NCBI RefSeq assembly: GCF_030272615.1 | Contig: NC_081406.1 | Span: 238,936,422 to 239,000,421 of the forward strand | DNA: 64,000 nt | From: Cryptomeria japonica | Taxonomy: Eukaryota; Streptophyta; Pinopsida; Cupressales; Cupressaceae | Direction of reading: 5' to 3' | In this document: piece by piece, positions 34,045 through 46,304 of the stretch | How positions within the stretch are numbered: the first letter of the stretch is position 1 | Layout: every line of letters starts with the position of its first letter | Made by a program: the position numbers and the translations under genes | The notes under the pieces: generated by a model | The model's input: the letters and a program-made list of their open reading frames with translations, nothing else | What the model was told of the DNA's origin: nothing | Database searches by the model: none

Positions 34045-35400
34045 ATGACAAGGTTGATGGCCCAGAGTAATTTGGATGCCAATCAATTAAATATTATGGA
34101 AGAAGAGCACAGATCTTGTATCTGTGATATGGATGGCTACAAATGGTATGATGATATCATATACTATTTGCAGAGGTTGAAATGTCTGAAAGACATGAGT
34201 GATAATAAAAGAAGAACATTAAAATTACATGCTATCAAATATGCCATTGTTAATGGGAAACTTTGGTGGAGGAACAATGATGGTGTCATGTTAAAATGTG
34301 TTGACCAAGATCAAGCTCAAAAGTTGCTATCTAAATTGCATAGTGGAGTTTGCAGAGGGAATTATATGGCCAAGACAACTGCACACAAATTATTAAGGGT
34401 TGGGTTTTGGTGGCCAACAATTTTCAAGGATGCACATCAACTAGTCAAGAAATGTGATCCATGCCAAAGATTTTTAGGAAAATTGAAATTTTTAGGAAAT
34501 TTGGCATTAAGACCTATGAATGTACAGGCTCCATTCCAACAATGGGGTATAGATTTTGTTGGAGAGATAGCATGCAAATCTAGTAGTGGTCATTCTTGGA
34601 TTTTAGTGGCTACTGACTATTTCACTAGGTGGGTTGAAGCTATACCCACTAGAAAAGCAACAAGTAAGGTGGTAATTGATTTCCTTACAGATAATATACT
34701 GACTAGATTTGGATGTCCAGAGAGGATAGTCGTTGATAATGCCATGAGTTTTAGGTTAGAGGAATATGAAAACTTCTGCAACAAGTATGGTATTCAAATC
34801 TCCTATTCATCACCTTACCACCCATAAGGAAATGGGCAAGCTGAATCAAGCAACACAAGTTTGATGAAGATCATTAAAAGAATCCTAGAAAAGAATAAGA
34901 AGGCTTGGGATTCAAAGCTGAGATTAGCAGTTTGGGCAGACATGGTAACAATTAAGAAAGCAATTGGATGTGCACCTTTTTATTTGGTGTATGGTGTGCG
35001 TGCAAGGTTACACCAAAACAACTTGATAGAGATGTATAAGTTTATCCAAACTTATGACAATGATATAGATGATGACATGCAGTTGAGGATTGAGACCTTA
35101 ATGGAACTAGATGAAGCTAGAAGAGAAGCCAGTAATAGAAATACAAAGTTACACATGCAGGTTAAAAACCTGTATGACAAAAGAGCAACTACAAGGATTT
35201 TTCAAGTTGATGATTTGGTCCTAATGTGGAATGATAGAATAGAGGGCAAGGGAAAATTTGTCAAGTTTGATTCCATTTGGCTGGGCCCATATCTGATCCA
35301 AAGCAAATGGGGAGAAGATTCGTACATTCTCCAAGATATACATGGTAATACTCTTGAATTGCCTATTCATGGACAATTCTTGAAGCTCTACTTTTCTTGA
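34045..35400 (+). pseudogene. Tat-like integrase
   Basis: Zinc-binding H and C residues (LHSGVCRGNYMAKTTAHKLL, then CDPCQRF), core WGIDFVGEIACKSSSGHSW, VVDNAMSF and, after a TAA at 34827, GNGQAESSN carrying the catalytic Glu. The C-terminal part (NLYDKRATTRIFQVDDLVLM, KFDSIWLGPYLIQSKWGEDS) ends LKLYFS-TGA at 35398-35400. There is no chromodomain. One stop in the core is the only clear lesion, so this is among the better preserved genes here. Confidence 0.9.
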
Positions 35401-36953
35401 AAGTAGTTATTTTTCCATGAGCATTAGTTAGGATTTATATATAGTAGTGTAGTTCCCTTTTCTGTTGAAGTTACCCTGTCTAGGTAACTTCTTTTTGGTC
35501 TACTCTGCAATTGGTATGCTTCACCAAAAAATCTGGTTTCTCATCTCAATCCTATGAAATGGATGTCCCCAACTAGAGCCACTGATAAGACCTAAAATTA
35601 TGTCTTGCAAAATTTTGGTCATTTTGGTTTTATTATGCCCTCTGTCAAGTTTTCTGGGTTTTGGGCTTTAGGGGTTGTGACTTTCTGGTTAAGTCTGGTA
35701 TTAAAGAAAATATTTGGGCCTTTTTATATTTTGTCATTACCTTTTTCTCACTTAAGGCCGAGGGTTGTTTTCCATGGGCGGGGCCATTTTATTCCTTAAG
35801 TGATAAATCACGTTAGACTGGTCTAAGAAGAGGTCTTCCTAAAGTTGTGTGTGAAAATTTCCTTGTAGTCGGTCTCTTTTAATATTTATGTCTGCGTTTG
35901 CTTTTTTTTTTTCTAAGTCTAAAATCCTAAATATTTTGGTCGGTTGATAAAAGCAAAACAAATCTAACTGTCTACACTTCCTCATGGTTGAAAGTGCGAG
36001 GGTGATAAAGACTATGACATCACAAGATGATGCCATGTGTCTTCGGCAGAAAAGGGGTAAGCTGGCAGTGTAACCTGTCGAATCCTCGTGTTACCAATTC
36101 TCAGGCAGTAAAAACTAGTTTACTAACAATCCTATCAATTGGAACATGTTCAAGATGAACGACGATGTTTTGTCCTGAGATAAAAGGTGCCTGACTTTTA
36201 ATTATGAAAGGGTTAACGAGCACTATGCATAGCAATAAAGTGTGAACATATCCGACAACCCTCATATCCCCACGATGGAAGTTACAAGGAAGTTACAAAC
36301 TACGACATCATGAGATGATGCTACCTGTCCAAGGCGAGCTAGGAAAAGCCGATGGTGGGGTCACTAAAGGTGGTGAAGTAGGGTGATGAGTTGGATGTGT
36401 CATGTCATGCCAAGGGTGGAATTGCTTGCCACATTAGACAGTAACCGTTAGATTGAATGGTTTGGTCCGTAATATTTGCCAACTTGGAGGATGATCGATG
36501 GTCAGGTTTTAAACTTTTTCAAATACAAGTTATGAGCCATTGTTTCACTCACGCGAGTAGTAATGGTGGATGAGACATTTTCATTCTTTTCTAGGCAATA
36601 ATTAAAGACTTCTAAAAGTTGTTCTTCATTCGTAAAAGATTTCCTAGCAATCCAGAAGATATTCCTGCTGTAGAGAAAGGTTGAAATGACTCTTTGCAAT
36701 ACAGAATTGCCATCTCTCTGGTGAAATAAAAAAAGTAAGTTTATTTGAGCTCCTTCATTTGTTTTTGAAATGAATTAAAGTTATAAATTATGCATGAAAT
36801 GTAAGAAAATAATTTCAATTTGTTCTAGGGTTCGGATCTAGACAAAAAGGAGTGAAATTTGTTTGAATTACTATTGTAATCTAAAACCTCCTGTTAGCCC
36901 TAGTCTTTTCTTCCTTAATATAAAGTTATAGCATAAAACCCTAGTTTCAAAAG
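35401..36953 (+). other. Tat-like non-coding region between pol and extra ORF (copy 2)
   Basis: 35401-35581 follows pol and has no counterpart at copy 1. From TGATAAGACC at 35582 it aligns with 8306-9629. No ORF of note. The start of similarity could be a true element end or only the left breakpoint of copy 1. Confidence 0.65.
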
Positions 36954-39900
36954 ATGGCTCCCTCACGAAAACATTCAGGAAAAATGGATTATATGAAAAT
37001 AAATCTATATGATGACTTCCTGGATCAATTGAATCCCTCAACAAATGATAGACAACAAGGGTATAGATTTGTGAGTGGAAAAACCCTAGGGGAAGGGTTA
37101 ATCAATAAAGCATTCCGCTTGGTGGATGCTAGCATATCGATGATTAGACTAGAAGTGTTCAAAGTATGGTATGGACAAAGGAACTTGCATTCCCCATTAT
37201 TCAGTCCTTGGCAACATGATTTGGGTAAGTTGGTAGTGCTAGGTGTCTTCATGGATATTGACCTACTCAAAGTTGTTGCAAACAAATATGACCTTGTCTC
37301 AAGGGTTATTAGGGGAAATGAAGGAGAAATTTTATTGACTATCAGAAGGGAAGAGTTCCAGGAGTTTTTTGACCTGTATGAACCATCTGCGAGCCTTGTG
37401 TAGATATATTTGAATCAGCAAAATTCAGATTACTACAAGATGAGGGAATTCATTAGAAACCATTTCCTTCCAATGTATTTGGTCAGAGCAGGGAATACAA
37501 CATACCATATTGGTCCTAGCTCAAAGGAGCCATTCCCAATTGGTGCTTTTTCTCCCTACTTTCAAGTTACTTTTTTCTCTTTATGTCAGATATTGGGTTT
37601 TAATCCAATTATAGTGATGCCACTTGATTTTATGTACATGGCTATGCAAATACAACATTTAGATTATACAGTGGTTTTCGGCTTTGCCCTTTATCTTGAA
37701 GAAAAGATTCATGAGGGTTTACTAGATATTAAGAACAAAGTAGTTGGTGCTAAATTCTTCTAGTATTCCTTACTCATGTATATGTTCCTATTCATGAATG
37801 TAGAATACTTTAAGAGTACCATGAACCTCAAAAGGACAATTGATAACCTGGAGATTCTAGTGTAACTTTGGAGCACAAGTATGTCTTGGGATAGACAAGA
37901 GACCAACTTTGTAAGATTTGATAATAGTTTTTCTTCTAGGTTGAGGCAAAAGTTGACAGTAAATCCAAGGATTCCCAAATAATTACATGATTTTGTAAGA
38001 CCCAAAGTAAGATTACTACTTGTCAGGATTGAGCACAATTGGGGGGATTTTGTCCCTTATCTTGTAAGTACTGTATCAGAAACTATGGTTTCTCCAGACA
38101 ACCACATGTATTTCCTTTCAACGTTCCTCTGAGAATGGGTTTTATCGAAGTAATGTGGCAAATAGGATGCATTCAAGGCAAGGATTTAAAAGGAAGCGGT
38201 AAAGGAACAATTTTCTTAGATTACACTATTATCCCTTATTTTGTAATTCTGAAGGGAGGATATGAACATTTTGACAAATTCTTTGTTGCATATCATTTGG
38301 GGGTGAGTATAGCTAGACATAGTGATCTTGATGGGTTCTACAATACTTTCAAATTAAGAATAAAAGGAAGCCTATTTCCCCATGAGCATAACTTTCCTAA
38401 GGATATAATAAAAAATGAATTTGATTCCATGATTCAAGAATGGAGGAAATAAAAGTATAATCTTCAAAAAGTTATGGGCTAGAATCCAAAAGATGGATCC
38501 AAAATATGACCCATCAAAGGATTTTTCCCCGTTTTGTGCCAAGGTCGATTTTGTTATGAACAATTTCGATGAATTAAAGATGACTTTAAAGGAGAAGATA
38601 GACAAACTTGAAGAAGGTCATGGCTGACAATAGTGAAGCTCACAAACTCCTTTGTATCAGAAAGCAGGTGGCATCATAGGAAGGAGGCCTATTCAAGAAT
38701 CTTCTCACAAAAGAGAAAGAGAAGAAAAAAAGTGATGAAGAGGATAGTAGAAATGACAATGAAAGTTTAATAAGGAGAAAGGGTAAGAAGATGATGAGTG
38801 TAGAGCCTTCCCCTAAAATACAAACCAAGCCTTTTCAAGGAATCAGGATCATTGATCTTGAAGACTTGGACATAAGTCCTTCACCATCGCTTGTATCCTT
38901 TTCACCTGTAAGGTAGGATGAAGAATAAATGGAGGAAGATATGTTCATAGCGACAAGTGCAGAAATGTAGTTCAGTGTTCCTCCTTTGCCTCCTAATCTG
39001 GAGTTGGATCTCACTCCTTTGGATATCTGGGGTAAAGCTTTTAAAGATGTAAGAAATGAGGCATGTGATAAGTTCCTTGAAGATGATGCTTTTGTGAGAA
39101 GTCCAACCTTTCTGCAACTAGTATGGAAGATGAAAATTGAGGAGTACAAAGGAGGAATTACTGAGAGGAAGGCCCAAAGGCTAGATAGATCAGATCAAGA
39201 GAACCAAGAAGAAGTAGAGAATGAGATGAGGGAATAATTTAAGAAAATCACTACTGATGAAGGCATAAAGATTATAAGTCAGGCTGGAGTCTTGATCTTA
39301 CTAGAAAAGGACATAACAGATGTAGTGGATTTTGATACAATCAGGAAGTCAAAGGGCTAGCCTTTCAATTAAGAAGAAGAAGCAAGGTTGGGATTAAAAG
39401 GATCAGATTTTGTGGATGATTATGCAACCTTGGAAATATGGGCACTAGAGGAAGGATCTAGAAAGCCTAACATTAGTGATTTAAATCCCAATTTGAGGGG
39501 AAGCCTTATTATAAAAAGAGCATCTTATACATTAAGTGTAGAGGCTACAAAGTTAAATGTTGATGTTGCTAAATTAACACATGAGAGTGGAAAGAGAGAA
39601 TCTTTAGAGAAGGCAGAGTTGAAAAGAAAGTTTGACAAGCTTTTCAATGATTACAATGCATCTTAGAAAAGTTGGGTGGAGTTGCAAACGAGAGTGCAAC
39701 TCCTTAAGCATGGACAAATAAAGGCTTCCTTTCTTGCACTTACAGGGCCATCCGAGCCATCAACATCTAGGTCATCACCTATGGTCTAGGGAGGAGAAAC
39801 ACTTCAACTTGATACAAGTGCTGGTATCCTTGTTATGTCATTAGTCCCCTATGATGATGATGATGAGCCCAAAGCTACAAGATCAACTGAGCCAAATCAA

Positions 39901-40355
39901 TCTCAATTTTTAGAAGGGATTGTTGAATTAGAGAATAAGCTGAAAGAATAAGAAGATCAATCCATTGGGAAACAAAAGGATATAGTTAGTTCAGTGCAAA
40001 CTTATTTGAATGAGAAAGTTGATAGTAGGCTAAAAAGTGTCCATGCCTTATATTCTTTGCTTTTTAATGCTATTAAAAAATTTAATGATGATAGAGAAGT
40101 GGCAATTCCTTTGTTTACAAAATGGTTGCAAAGAGGAAATGAGCTCAAAATGATGTCCATGGCCTCTAAATATCATGTCGAGAGACCACATACGCTCCAA
40201 CCAACATATTTGTTGGTAAAATCATTGTAGGAAGCCCAAATTTTACCGACGGATATAGAAAGAAAGGTAAGGGAATTGATGAAGTCATGACTTTTGATTG
40301 GCCATTCGATGAAGACTATAGTGCATGGAGTAATATATATTTGAATGATGAATAA
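36954..40355 (+). pseudogene. Extra ORF of Tat-like element, copy 2
   Basis: ATG at 36954 (MAPSRKHSGKMDYMK), TAA at 40353-40355 (YLNDE end shared with copy 1). First 149 codons open, to TAG at 37401-37403, which is CAG at 10076 in copy 1. Further stops: TAG near 37761 (TGG in copy 1), TAA near 37863 (CAG in copy 1), TAA near 37980 (GAA in copy 1). The C-terminal coiled coil lost about 265 bases near 40280, between two ATGAA repeats. Function unknown. It sits 3' of pol and 5' of the 3' LTR, a place where extra ORFs are known in some plant gypsy elements. Confidence 0.75.
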
Positions 40356-40587
40356 AGGTTGTAAACAATTTGCATAACTATTTTTTTCTAGTGGCAGATA
40401 TTTTTGAACCTGTATAATAGAAATGATGGTAATATTCATCATGTTTTAAAGAAGATGGCCGCATACTTTGGTCTTGCATAAGAAAAATCGAAGATGAATG
40501 TTTTTATAACATAATGCAGTTGTGTGTAATCATTCTAAGATGATAGGTGTCTCCTCTAGCCTGAGGTTTGTTTGCTCCCTTATTTTT

Positions 40588-40595
40588 TATAAAAG
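40588..40595 (+). promoter_or_regulatory. TATA box of Tat-like 3' LTR
   Basis: TATAAAAG, same context as 21388. Confidence 0.6.
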
Positions 40596-40824
40596 GGAAT
40601 TCAGGGCTATGAGACAGGGTTCAAATTTTTGGTCCCTAGAGTGTTCTGAATTTCTATTTCCAAATAGAAAAGTCTAGGTGAAACCAAAAATTGTAAAAGG
40701 TTATTTTACAGAGCAAAATAGAAAGAGTCTTATGTCTGTAATTTTGTAGGTTCTTGAAGAATTATGTATGAATTGTATTCTTACAGAGACAACCGAGTTA
40801 TTCAATAGAAATATAATTCAAACC

Positions 40825-40842
40825 CATTTGTCTCAAGTGTAT
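40825..40842. repeat. SINE target-site duplication, left copy
   Basis: catttgtctcaagtgtat; repeated as catttgtctcaattgtat at 41060-41077 (one mismatch). The uninterrupted LTR copy at about 21625 has the site once. Confidence 0.88.
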
Positions 40843-41059
40843 TTTTTTTTGTTGTCATCAGGGTGTCCCCACGGCCCCAGCCCAGTGCCCCAAACTTACC
40901 CTGCTTTAGGCAAGGGGTGAGACTAATCCATGCGGCCATGGTGCCATCAACACCACCCCCAAGTGTTTGTGATAGAATAACTCTAGGAGAGAGAGTCAAA
41001 CCCAAGACCCCAGGGAGAAAACCTGAGACTTAAGACCAACTACTCTAACCCGTGGGGGC
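40843..41059 (-). mobile_element. SINE, about 217 bp, minus orientation
   Basis: On minus: head GCCCCCACGGGTTAGAG with an A-box-like GTTAGAGTAGTTGG (41049-41036), a B-box GGGTTTGACTC (41003-40993; consensus GGTTCGANTCC with a C-to-T change), a body, and a tail of nine A. Flanked by an 18-bp TSD and absent from the paralogous LTR. Pol III boxes, A tail and long TSD are diagnostic of a tRNA-derived SINE mobilised by LINE machinery. Confidence 0.88.
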
Positions 41060-41327
41060 CATTTGTCTCAATTGTATTGTTCTATCATGTTTTGAATGCA
41101 TATTATCATTCATTGCATTGTTGTGGTATATGCATATTTTGTTCATGCTTTGGTCTATGAGGCTAATTAAATGCTTGAATAAAATTACAGAGTGATAGGG
41201 ATATTTGTAGGGATTTTGATAAGTAGTTTTGGGCCGGGGTTGTGAATACGATGTATTGCAAGGCAATATTGTCTTAGGTTTATATGTTGTTAGATAAATT
41301 TTATCGGAAATGCATTTTATGTAGTAT

Positions 41328-41804
41328 TGTTGATGTAGATAATTATTCATCATGGATATTATTACACCTTAAGTACTTAGGAAATGAATTTCATAGTAGT
41401 TTGGGTATGAGACACTTGGGTGTTTGTGCCACATTGGGATATTGTGTGTAGGAGAATTTCTACCTTTTATGGTGTTGATCTTGTTACTACTCTATCATAT
41501 CCACTTATTGTGGAGTGATAATTCCACCTTCGGTAGGTGATCCACCTCATGTGGAATATTTTATTATTTTTCCTACCTACCACACCTATTTCCTACCTAC
41601 CCATGTTTCTTATTGAGCCACATGACATGTTTGTGTGCTTACATATACATATAGCCTTGCCTATATAACTAGACTCATCTACATTGTATGTAACAACTAT
41701 TGATTATTTATCTATTGATGGGAATACAATTTATTCTTGTCTTATATCTTCTCTCTCTATTTTTTACTTTTCATTGAACTCTTGATCTTGGCAAAATCTC
41801 ACAT
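41328..41804 (+). repeat. 5' LTR of copia element C (477 bp)
   Basis: TGTTGATGTAGATAATT ... AAAATCTCACA, directly followed by the primer-binding site. TATATAA at 41662. Much shorter than the other copia LTRs here, so another lineage. Confidence 0.88.
41662..41668 (+). promoter_or_regulatory. TATA box of element C LTR
   Basis: TATATAA in gcctatataactag, about 140 bases before the LTR end. Confidence 0.6.
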
Positions 41805-41817
41805 AGTATCAGAGCCA
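41805..41817 (+). other. Primer-binding site, initiator tRNA-Met
   Basis: TAGTATCAGAGCC, the standard TGGTATCAGAGCC with one G-to-A change. Confidence 0.88.
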
Positions 41818-43337
41818 TTAGAGTGTCATTGATTCGTCCTTGAGAGGAATTATTGCGATGTCAAGAGGCAGATTTGAGGAGAAACATCTTTTGGAGGCAT
41901 CCTAGACTAGATTCGACCTCGCCATTGTGTTTAGGTGGTCGTTTCCATGAATTTTGAGTATAAATTCGGCGTATTTTGGTGAAAGTCAAAAAAAAGAAGA
42001 AAAAGGCGTAAGTGATTTTTTTTTTTGACAATTCAAAGAAACCTTATTGAAAAAGTCTCAAAAAAAAAAATATTATTGTGGGAGGGTCCGACCTCACCTC
42101 GTATTGTCAATTTTTTTTGCATTGCCTGCTGTAGTTTTTCTAGGCCCTTGTCATAGGCTGTACTCACCGTACCCTGCAACTGTGTACTCCCTCGCATGAT
42201 CTTTGGTAGTTGCTTCGTGCTCCGGCCGCCTGCACTTGTCTTCCATCGACCGTGTGCCTCCCTTTGTCGATACCTTCATCTCTCGGTACCTTCCCCTAAC
42301 GTTTCCCAAGCTATTGATGACCTACATCTCCGGTGTACCCTGGGTCACACCGACACCTGCTACACCACTTGTCGGATGTACCACTACTCTTAGCCCTGAC
42401 TTTAGTCTCCACCCCCCACTATACACTCTCTGGCTGTCATTCCATTCCGTGCAACCTCCTTCGATAGTCATGTCCCGGTTGGTGACCTTCCACCATCGAT
42501 TGCTTCTCCCACTGCCAGCTACAGGCCTGTTGGGCCCCTCCGCCACCTCGGCATCCACACAAGCAACCACCTCGACATTACTGTATGCCACATCAGTGCC
42601 CAATTGGTGCCCACTCAGCTTGACCGTACTTGCCACATCATCAGTCTGTATGGTACTGATGCCTAGTCAGCAGGGAGGTAAAGTTTTCATGATGGTCATA
42701 CAACCGTCAAATTTAGGCTCATGACTTGTTGACGTCATCATTTTTTGAAAAATTGGCAGGCCCCCTCCATTGAGCTTTTTGATTTTTGCAGTTCAACTTC
42801 AAATGGCCACATCTTGCTCATTTTTGCTCCTTTTTTGGTGCAATGTTTTTTGAAATGGGCTAGAATTTCATGTAATTTCTTGCAGTGGCATTATTTTCTG
42901 ATTCTTGGTGATTGTACCTATCCAATCCCCATTTATGCAACTTTTGAGACTCCGTTTGGGCTCATATGAACTCCTTTTCAGGTGTCATTTTTTTGAAAGT
43001 GCATAATTTTTTGTCTACTCCCATAATATGATGTTAGTTTGTAGTGATTTTTGGTAGAAATTGTACTTTCAATATATGGTCTTTTTTGGCCAATTTAGCA
43101 CTTGTATTGCATAGATCTATCTTGCTAGTCTTTTGAATTGTATTTCTCAACCTATTGGGGTAGTTGTAAAACAAAATCAGAAGTCCACCTTTCCATTGTT
43201 TGCAAGTGGCCTATTGTACACACACTACATATAAAGTGCCAAAATCATCATTTTGGGGTGGAGGTACTTTGATTGATTGAATTTGGGGGGATGTCTCTTA
43301 TGCTTTTGTGCTCTTGTGTTCCTTCCTTTTTTCTGCT
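41818..43337 (+). other. Leader of copia element C
   Basis: About 1.5 kb without recognisable coding. 42160-42700 is richer in C and G than its surroundings and is open in two frames (42203-42724 on plus), but the product shows no domain. Long A and T runs at 42009-42072. Confidence 0.55.
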
Positions 43338-44904
43338 ATGGGTTCTCCTAAGTTTCCTCTCTTAACTCATAATTATGCTACTTGGATAATTGATGCATGG
43401 AGTAAACTTATGGAAAAAGGACTAACTCATTATATTGATGGAACTATTGTTGCTCCCTCTGATCCTAAGGCTGATCCTGTTGGTCACTTGGATTGGCTTA
43501 CTAAAAATACCATGGCAATTGGTACCTTAAGAAAGTATGTATCAAAGGATCTCATTTTTCATATTGAGAAATGTACTCTAATCAAGTATGCTTGGCAAAA
43601 GTTTCAAGACTTGTATGGTAAAGTTGATGAGATTAGGGGATATCAAATTGATAGTGATCTCACCATGTTAAATCTGAAGAACTTTGATACTATACAAGAT
43701 TATGTCACTAAGGCAAAAGAGTTGAGCACACAATTCAAGGATTGTGGCATTGATAAGAAGGATACTTAATTGATCTTCAATTTGATGGGCAAGCTTCCAC
43801 AAGAATATGCAACATTTGTTTCTATTTTCCAAACCAATAGGATGACAATGGGTTCAAGCTACACAATGCCTACATTTGATGTTTTCGCTGAAATGTTAAT
43901 GATGGAACAAACTAAGTTGATAAGCATGGGAATTCTTAAGACTTATAAGTCTCAAGCATTAGTGGAAAAATAAAGGGAACAAAGGAAATCAAGGAAAGGA
44001 CAACTCAAACAAGAAGAAATGGAAATCAAAGCCTAAGGACAAAGCATCACCTTCTCCACAACAAGGAGATTCATCCTCTTTCAAGAGGGACAATTCATCA
44101 AAGAATGAGAGACCTACTTGTGCCTATTGTATAACGTTTGGTCATGAGGAGCATCGTTGCCATTCAAAGAAGATTGATGAGTTCACACACATCCTCAAAA
44201 AGCATAACATTGATTTGTCTAATGTCTACAAGAAGGATGATTCATCAACTTCCACTTCCGCACAATCAAAAGGAAAAGGGAAATCATTCATGGCTTCTAC
44301 AAGTGGGAAGACTCACTCTTTTGGGACAAGAAAAGGAAAAGCTCTTTGTGCTACTACAAGTCATGATTCAGGGAGATGGCTTCTAGATTCAGGGGCTTCT
44401 CATCATATGGCATCTCCACAGTCTATGTTCTCTATATTTGAACCTTGCACCATGCTATAGATTTTGATGGGAAATCATACATACATGGATGTGATTGGGA
44501 AAATGATCTATTGCCATTAGGGATAACTCCTTCAATGATGTGTTGTGTGTACCTAATTTGACAAACAATCTCCTTTCCATCTATCAAATCACACATGGCG
44601 CAACTAGGAGAATTGTGGAGTTCACACTTGAGTCAGTTTTCATTAGAGACTTGGGGACTAGAGCTATCATTGTGACTGGGGTGGTTGATCACGTGTCTCG
44701 GTTATAATCCTTTTCAGATTTTGTTGATGATGATGATTTCACATATGATGATTCTATACATGATGATGATACTTCTTGTGATGATTCAGATTTTGAGGAG
44801 ATCTTTGGGTACTTGAACTTGGGGATTCTCACATGTGACCCTATTCTTGAGCCTTGTGTTTCATCTCCTCCTATTGATATCACATCAGCTATCATTTATT
44901 TGAG
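43338..44904 (+). pseudogene. Copia Gag and protease (element C)
   Basis: MGSPKFPLLTHNYATWIIDA at 43338 is a typical copia capsid start; LPQEYATFVS and an internal TAA at 43767-43769 follow. Zinc knuckle CAYCITFGHEEHRC near 44120; protease RWLLDSGASHHMAS near 44375 with the DSGA site. After a TAG at 44458 (Gln fits) come VPNLTNNLLSIYQI and an Asp-rich stretch (DDDDFTYDDS) to about 44900. Frameshifts near 43970 and 44520. Confidence 0.87.
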
Positions 44905-46287
44905 ATAAAAAACAATACTTTGTAGCTCCTTCTAATAGATACATGTTTCCACTAGTCCTTTTACCCGCTGCAATAACAATTTTGGATCCTTTCTAGATTT
45001 CACAACCATCATCCCGAAAGATAACATTGTAACCATTTTCACACATTTGTCCAACACTCAAAAGATTATGATTCAAACCCTTCATGTAGTAAACATTGTC
45101 AATATTATGATTTTCATCAAAAGAAATAGAACCAATTCCCACAATTTTTGTTATCTGATAATCTCCAAACCTAACATAACCACCATCATACTTATCAAGT
45201 TTCAAAAACTTACTTTTATCACCAGTCATATGATTAGAACATCCACTATCAATCAACCATTCATTTTTATCTCTTCTAGCATGTAAAGCAGTAGCAACAG
45301 TCTTAGGAATATCAATCTTAGGTATATCTTTTTCTACCAAGAACAAACAATCACCATCTTCATAATCTAATTCATCATCTAAAATTCCAACATCATCTTT
45401 GATATAATAGGCTCTCTTATTAAATTTTTATTTACCTTCTCTAGATTTTTGTCTTGATCCCTTTTCCAGACACTTAGTAGCAATATGGCCAATCTTTCCA
45501 CATCTAAAACATTTAAGAGGTAACATACCTTTGTATTTGTTGGTGCCTTTCTTCAATCTCCTTACAAAGTCTGCTTCCATCTCATCTAAACTCTCATCTT
45601 TGGAATCTTCCGTAGAGGCTTTAAATGCAGACTCAGTCTTAACTTTGTCTTTTGAAAACTTCCTTCTCTCAAATTTTGATAGAGTACCATAAAGTTATTC
45701 TCTAGTGAAATTCTTCAGATCATAGGTTTCTTCAATAGCCATGATCTTGTCACTGTAACTTTTTGGTAGGGATATCAAGGTTTTCTCAATTATATCTTCA
45801 TCTGTTAAGGTGCTACCAAGTTATCTGATTTAATTTACCACACTATCAACTTTCTGAAAGTAGGTAGTTATGTCGTCTCCTTCTTCCGTTTTCAAGTTCT
45901 CATATCTATGTTTAGCTGTTAGCTTCTTTGATAATTTGTCTGTCATTTCCTTCATAGATATCTCTTAACTTTTCACAAACCTCATAAGCAATATTTAATA
46001 AAATAACCTTTGTCAATTCACTCTTAGATGAAGCAAGTTAAAGATAGCATACCTTGCCTTTTCATTCTCTTCATAATCTTAAATCTCATCAAGAGTGGTA
46101 AGACCATTTGCCAGTTGAACATACTTAGTTTCCACTGCTTTCCAAGTGTTGTACCCCAAAGTATCAGGTATTCTCTCATTGTCACTTCTAGAGACTATAT
46201 TCAGATCCTTCAAAGATAGGAATAGTCAACTTATGTGTCATCGGATCAGGATATACCTCAAGCGGTTAAGCTCTTCTTTGAGGAACC
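44905..46287 (-). pseudogene. Copia Gag and protease (element D)
   Basis: Gag is in pieces over 46260-45500 (recognisable by KNFTRE, DDITTYF-type copia Gag blocks); knuckle CFRCGKIGHIATKC near 45500; protease WLIDSGCSNHMTGD at about 45260 in an open stretch 45346-44993, continuing DKYDGGYVRFGDYQ, NHNLLSVGQMCENGYNV and, after a TAG, KGSKIVIAAGKRTSGN. The protease motif is complete. Confidence 0.82.
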
Positions 46288-46304
46288 AAACCTTTGATAC
46301 CAAT
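46288..46304 (-). other. Primer-binding site of element D
   Basis: On minus TTGGTATCAAAGGTTT, tRNA-Met type with one change, next to the LTR end TTCAACA. Confidence 0.85.

Larger units (their letters stand above)
8306..41327 (+). mobile_element. Ty3/gypsy Tat-like elements in tandem, sharing an LTR
   Basis: 8306-21990 (minus the chromovirus) and 35582-41327 (minus the SINE) are two copies of one segment: about 1.3 kb of non-coding DNA, a long ORF, then LTR sequence with a TATA box. After the first LTR copy comes a primer-binding site (22376), and before the second segment comes gypsy pol (30294-35400). The simplest reading is 3' end of element 1, shared LTR, then complete element 2, as left by unequal recombination between LTRs. 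Nested inside: chromovirus 11117-18963, copia-type material about 22600-30293, SINE 40843-41059. The 3' LTR is cut by a copia LTR at 41328. Confidence 0.7.
40456..41327 (+). repeat. 3' LTR of second Tat-like element, truncated
   Basis: Aligns with 21256-21910 of the shared LTR, interrupted by the SINE, and ends at GTAGTAT where a copia LTR begins. TATAAAAG at 40588. Confidence 0.8.
41328..44904 (+). mobile_element. Ty1/copia element, 5' part (element C)
   Basis: 5' LTR 41328-41804, tRNA-Met primer-binding site, a 1.5-kb leader, then Gag and protease. Truncated near 44904 by a minus-strand copia element, so integrase, RT and the 3' LTR are missing. It inserted into the Tat-like 3' LTR. Confidence 0.85.

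Noticed and set aside
40993-41049. tRNA gene
   Set aside because: A- and B-box-like strings are present but there is no cloverleaf; A tail, TSD and empty site show a SINE.
42203-42724. 173-codon plus ORF in the leader of copia element C
   Set aside because: Composition is skewed and another frame is also open. No domain or family resemblance; it lies between primer-binding site and Gag.
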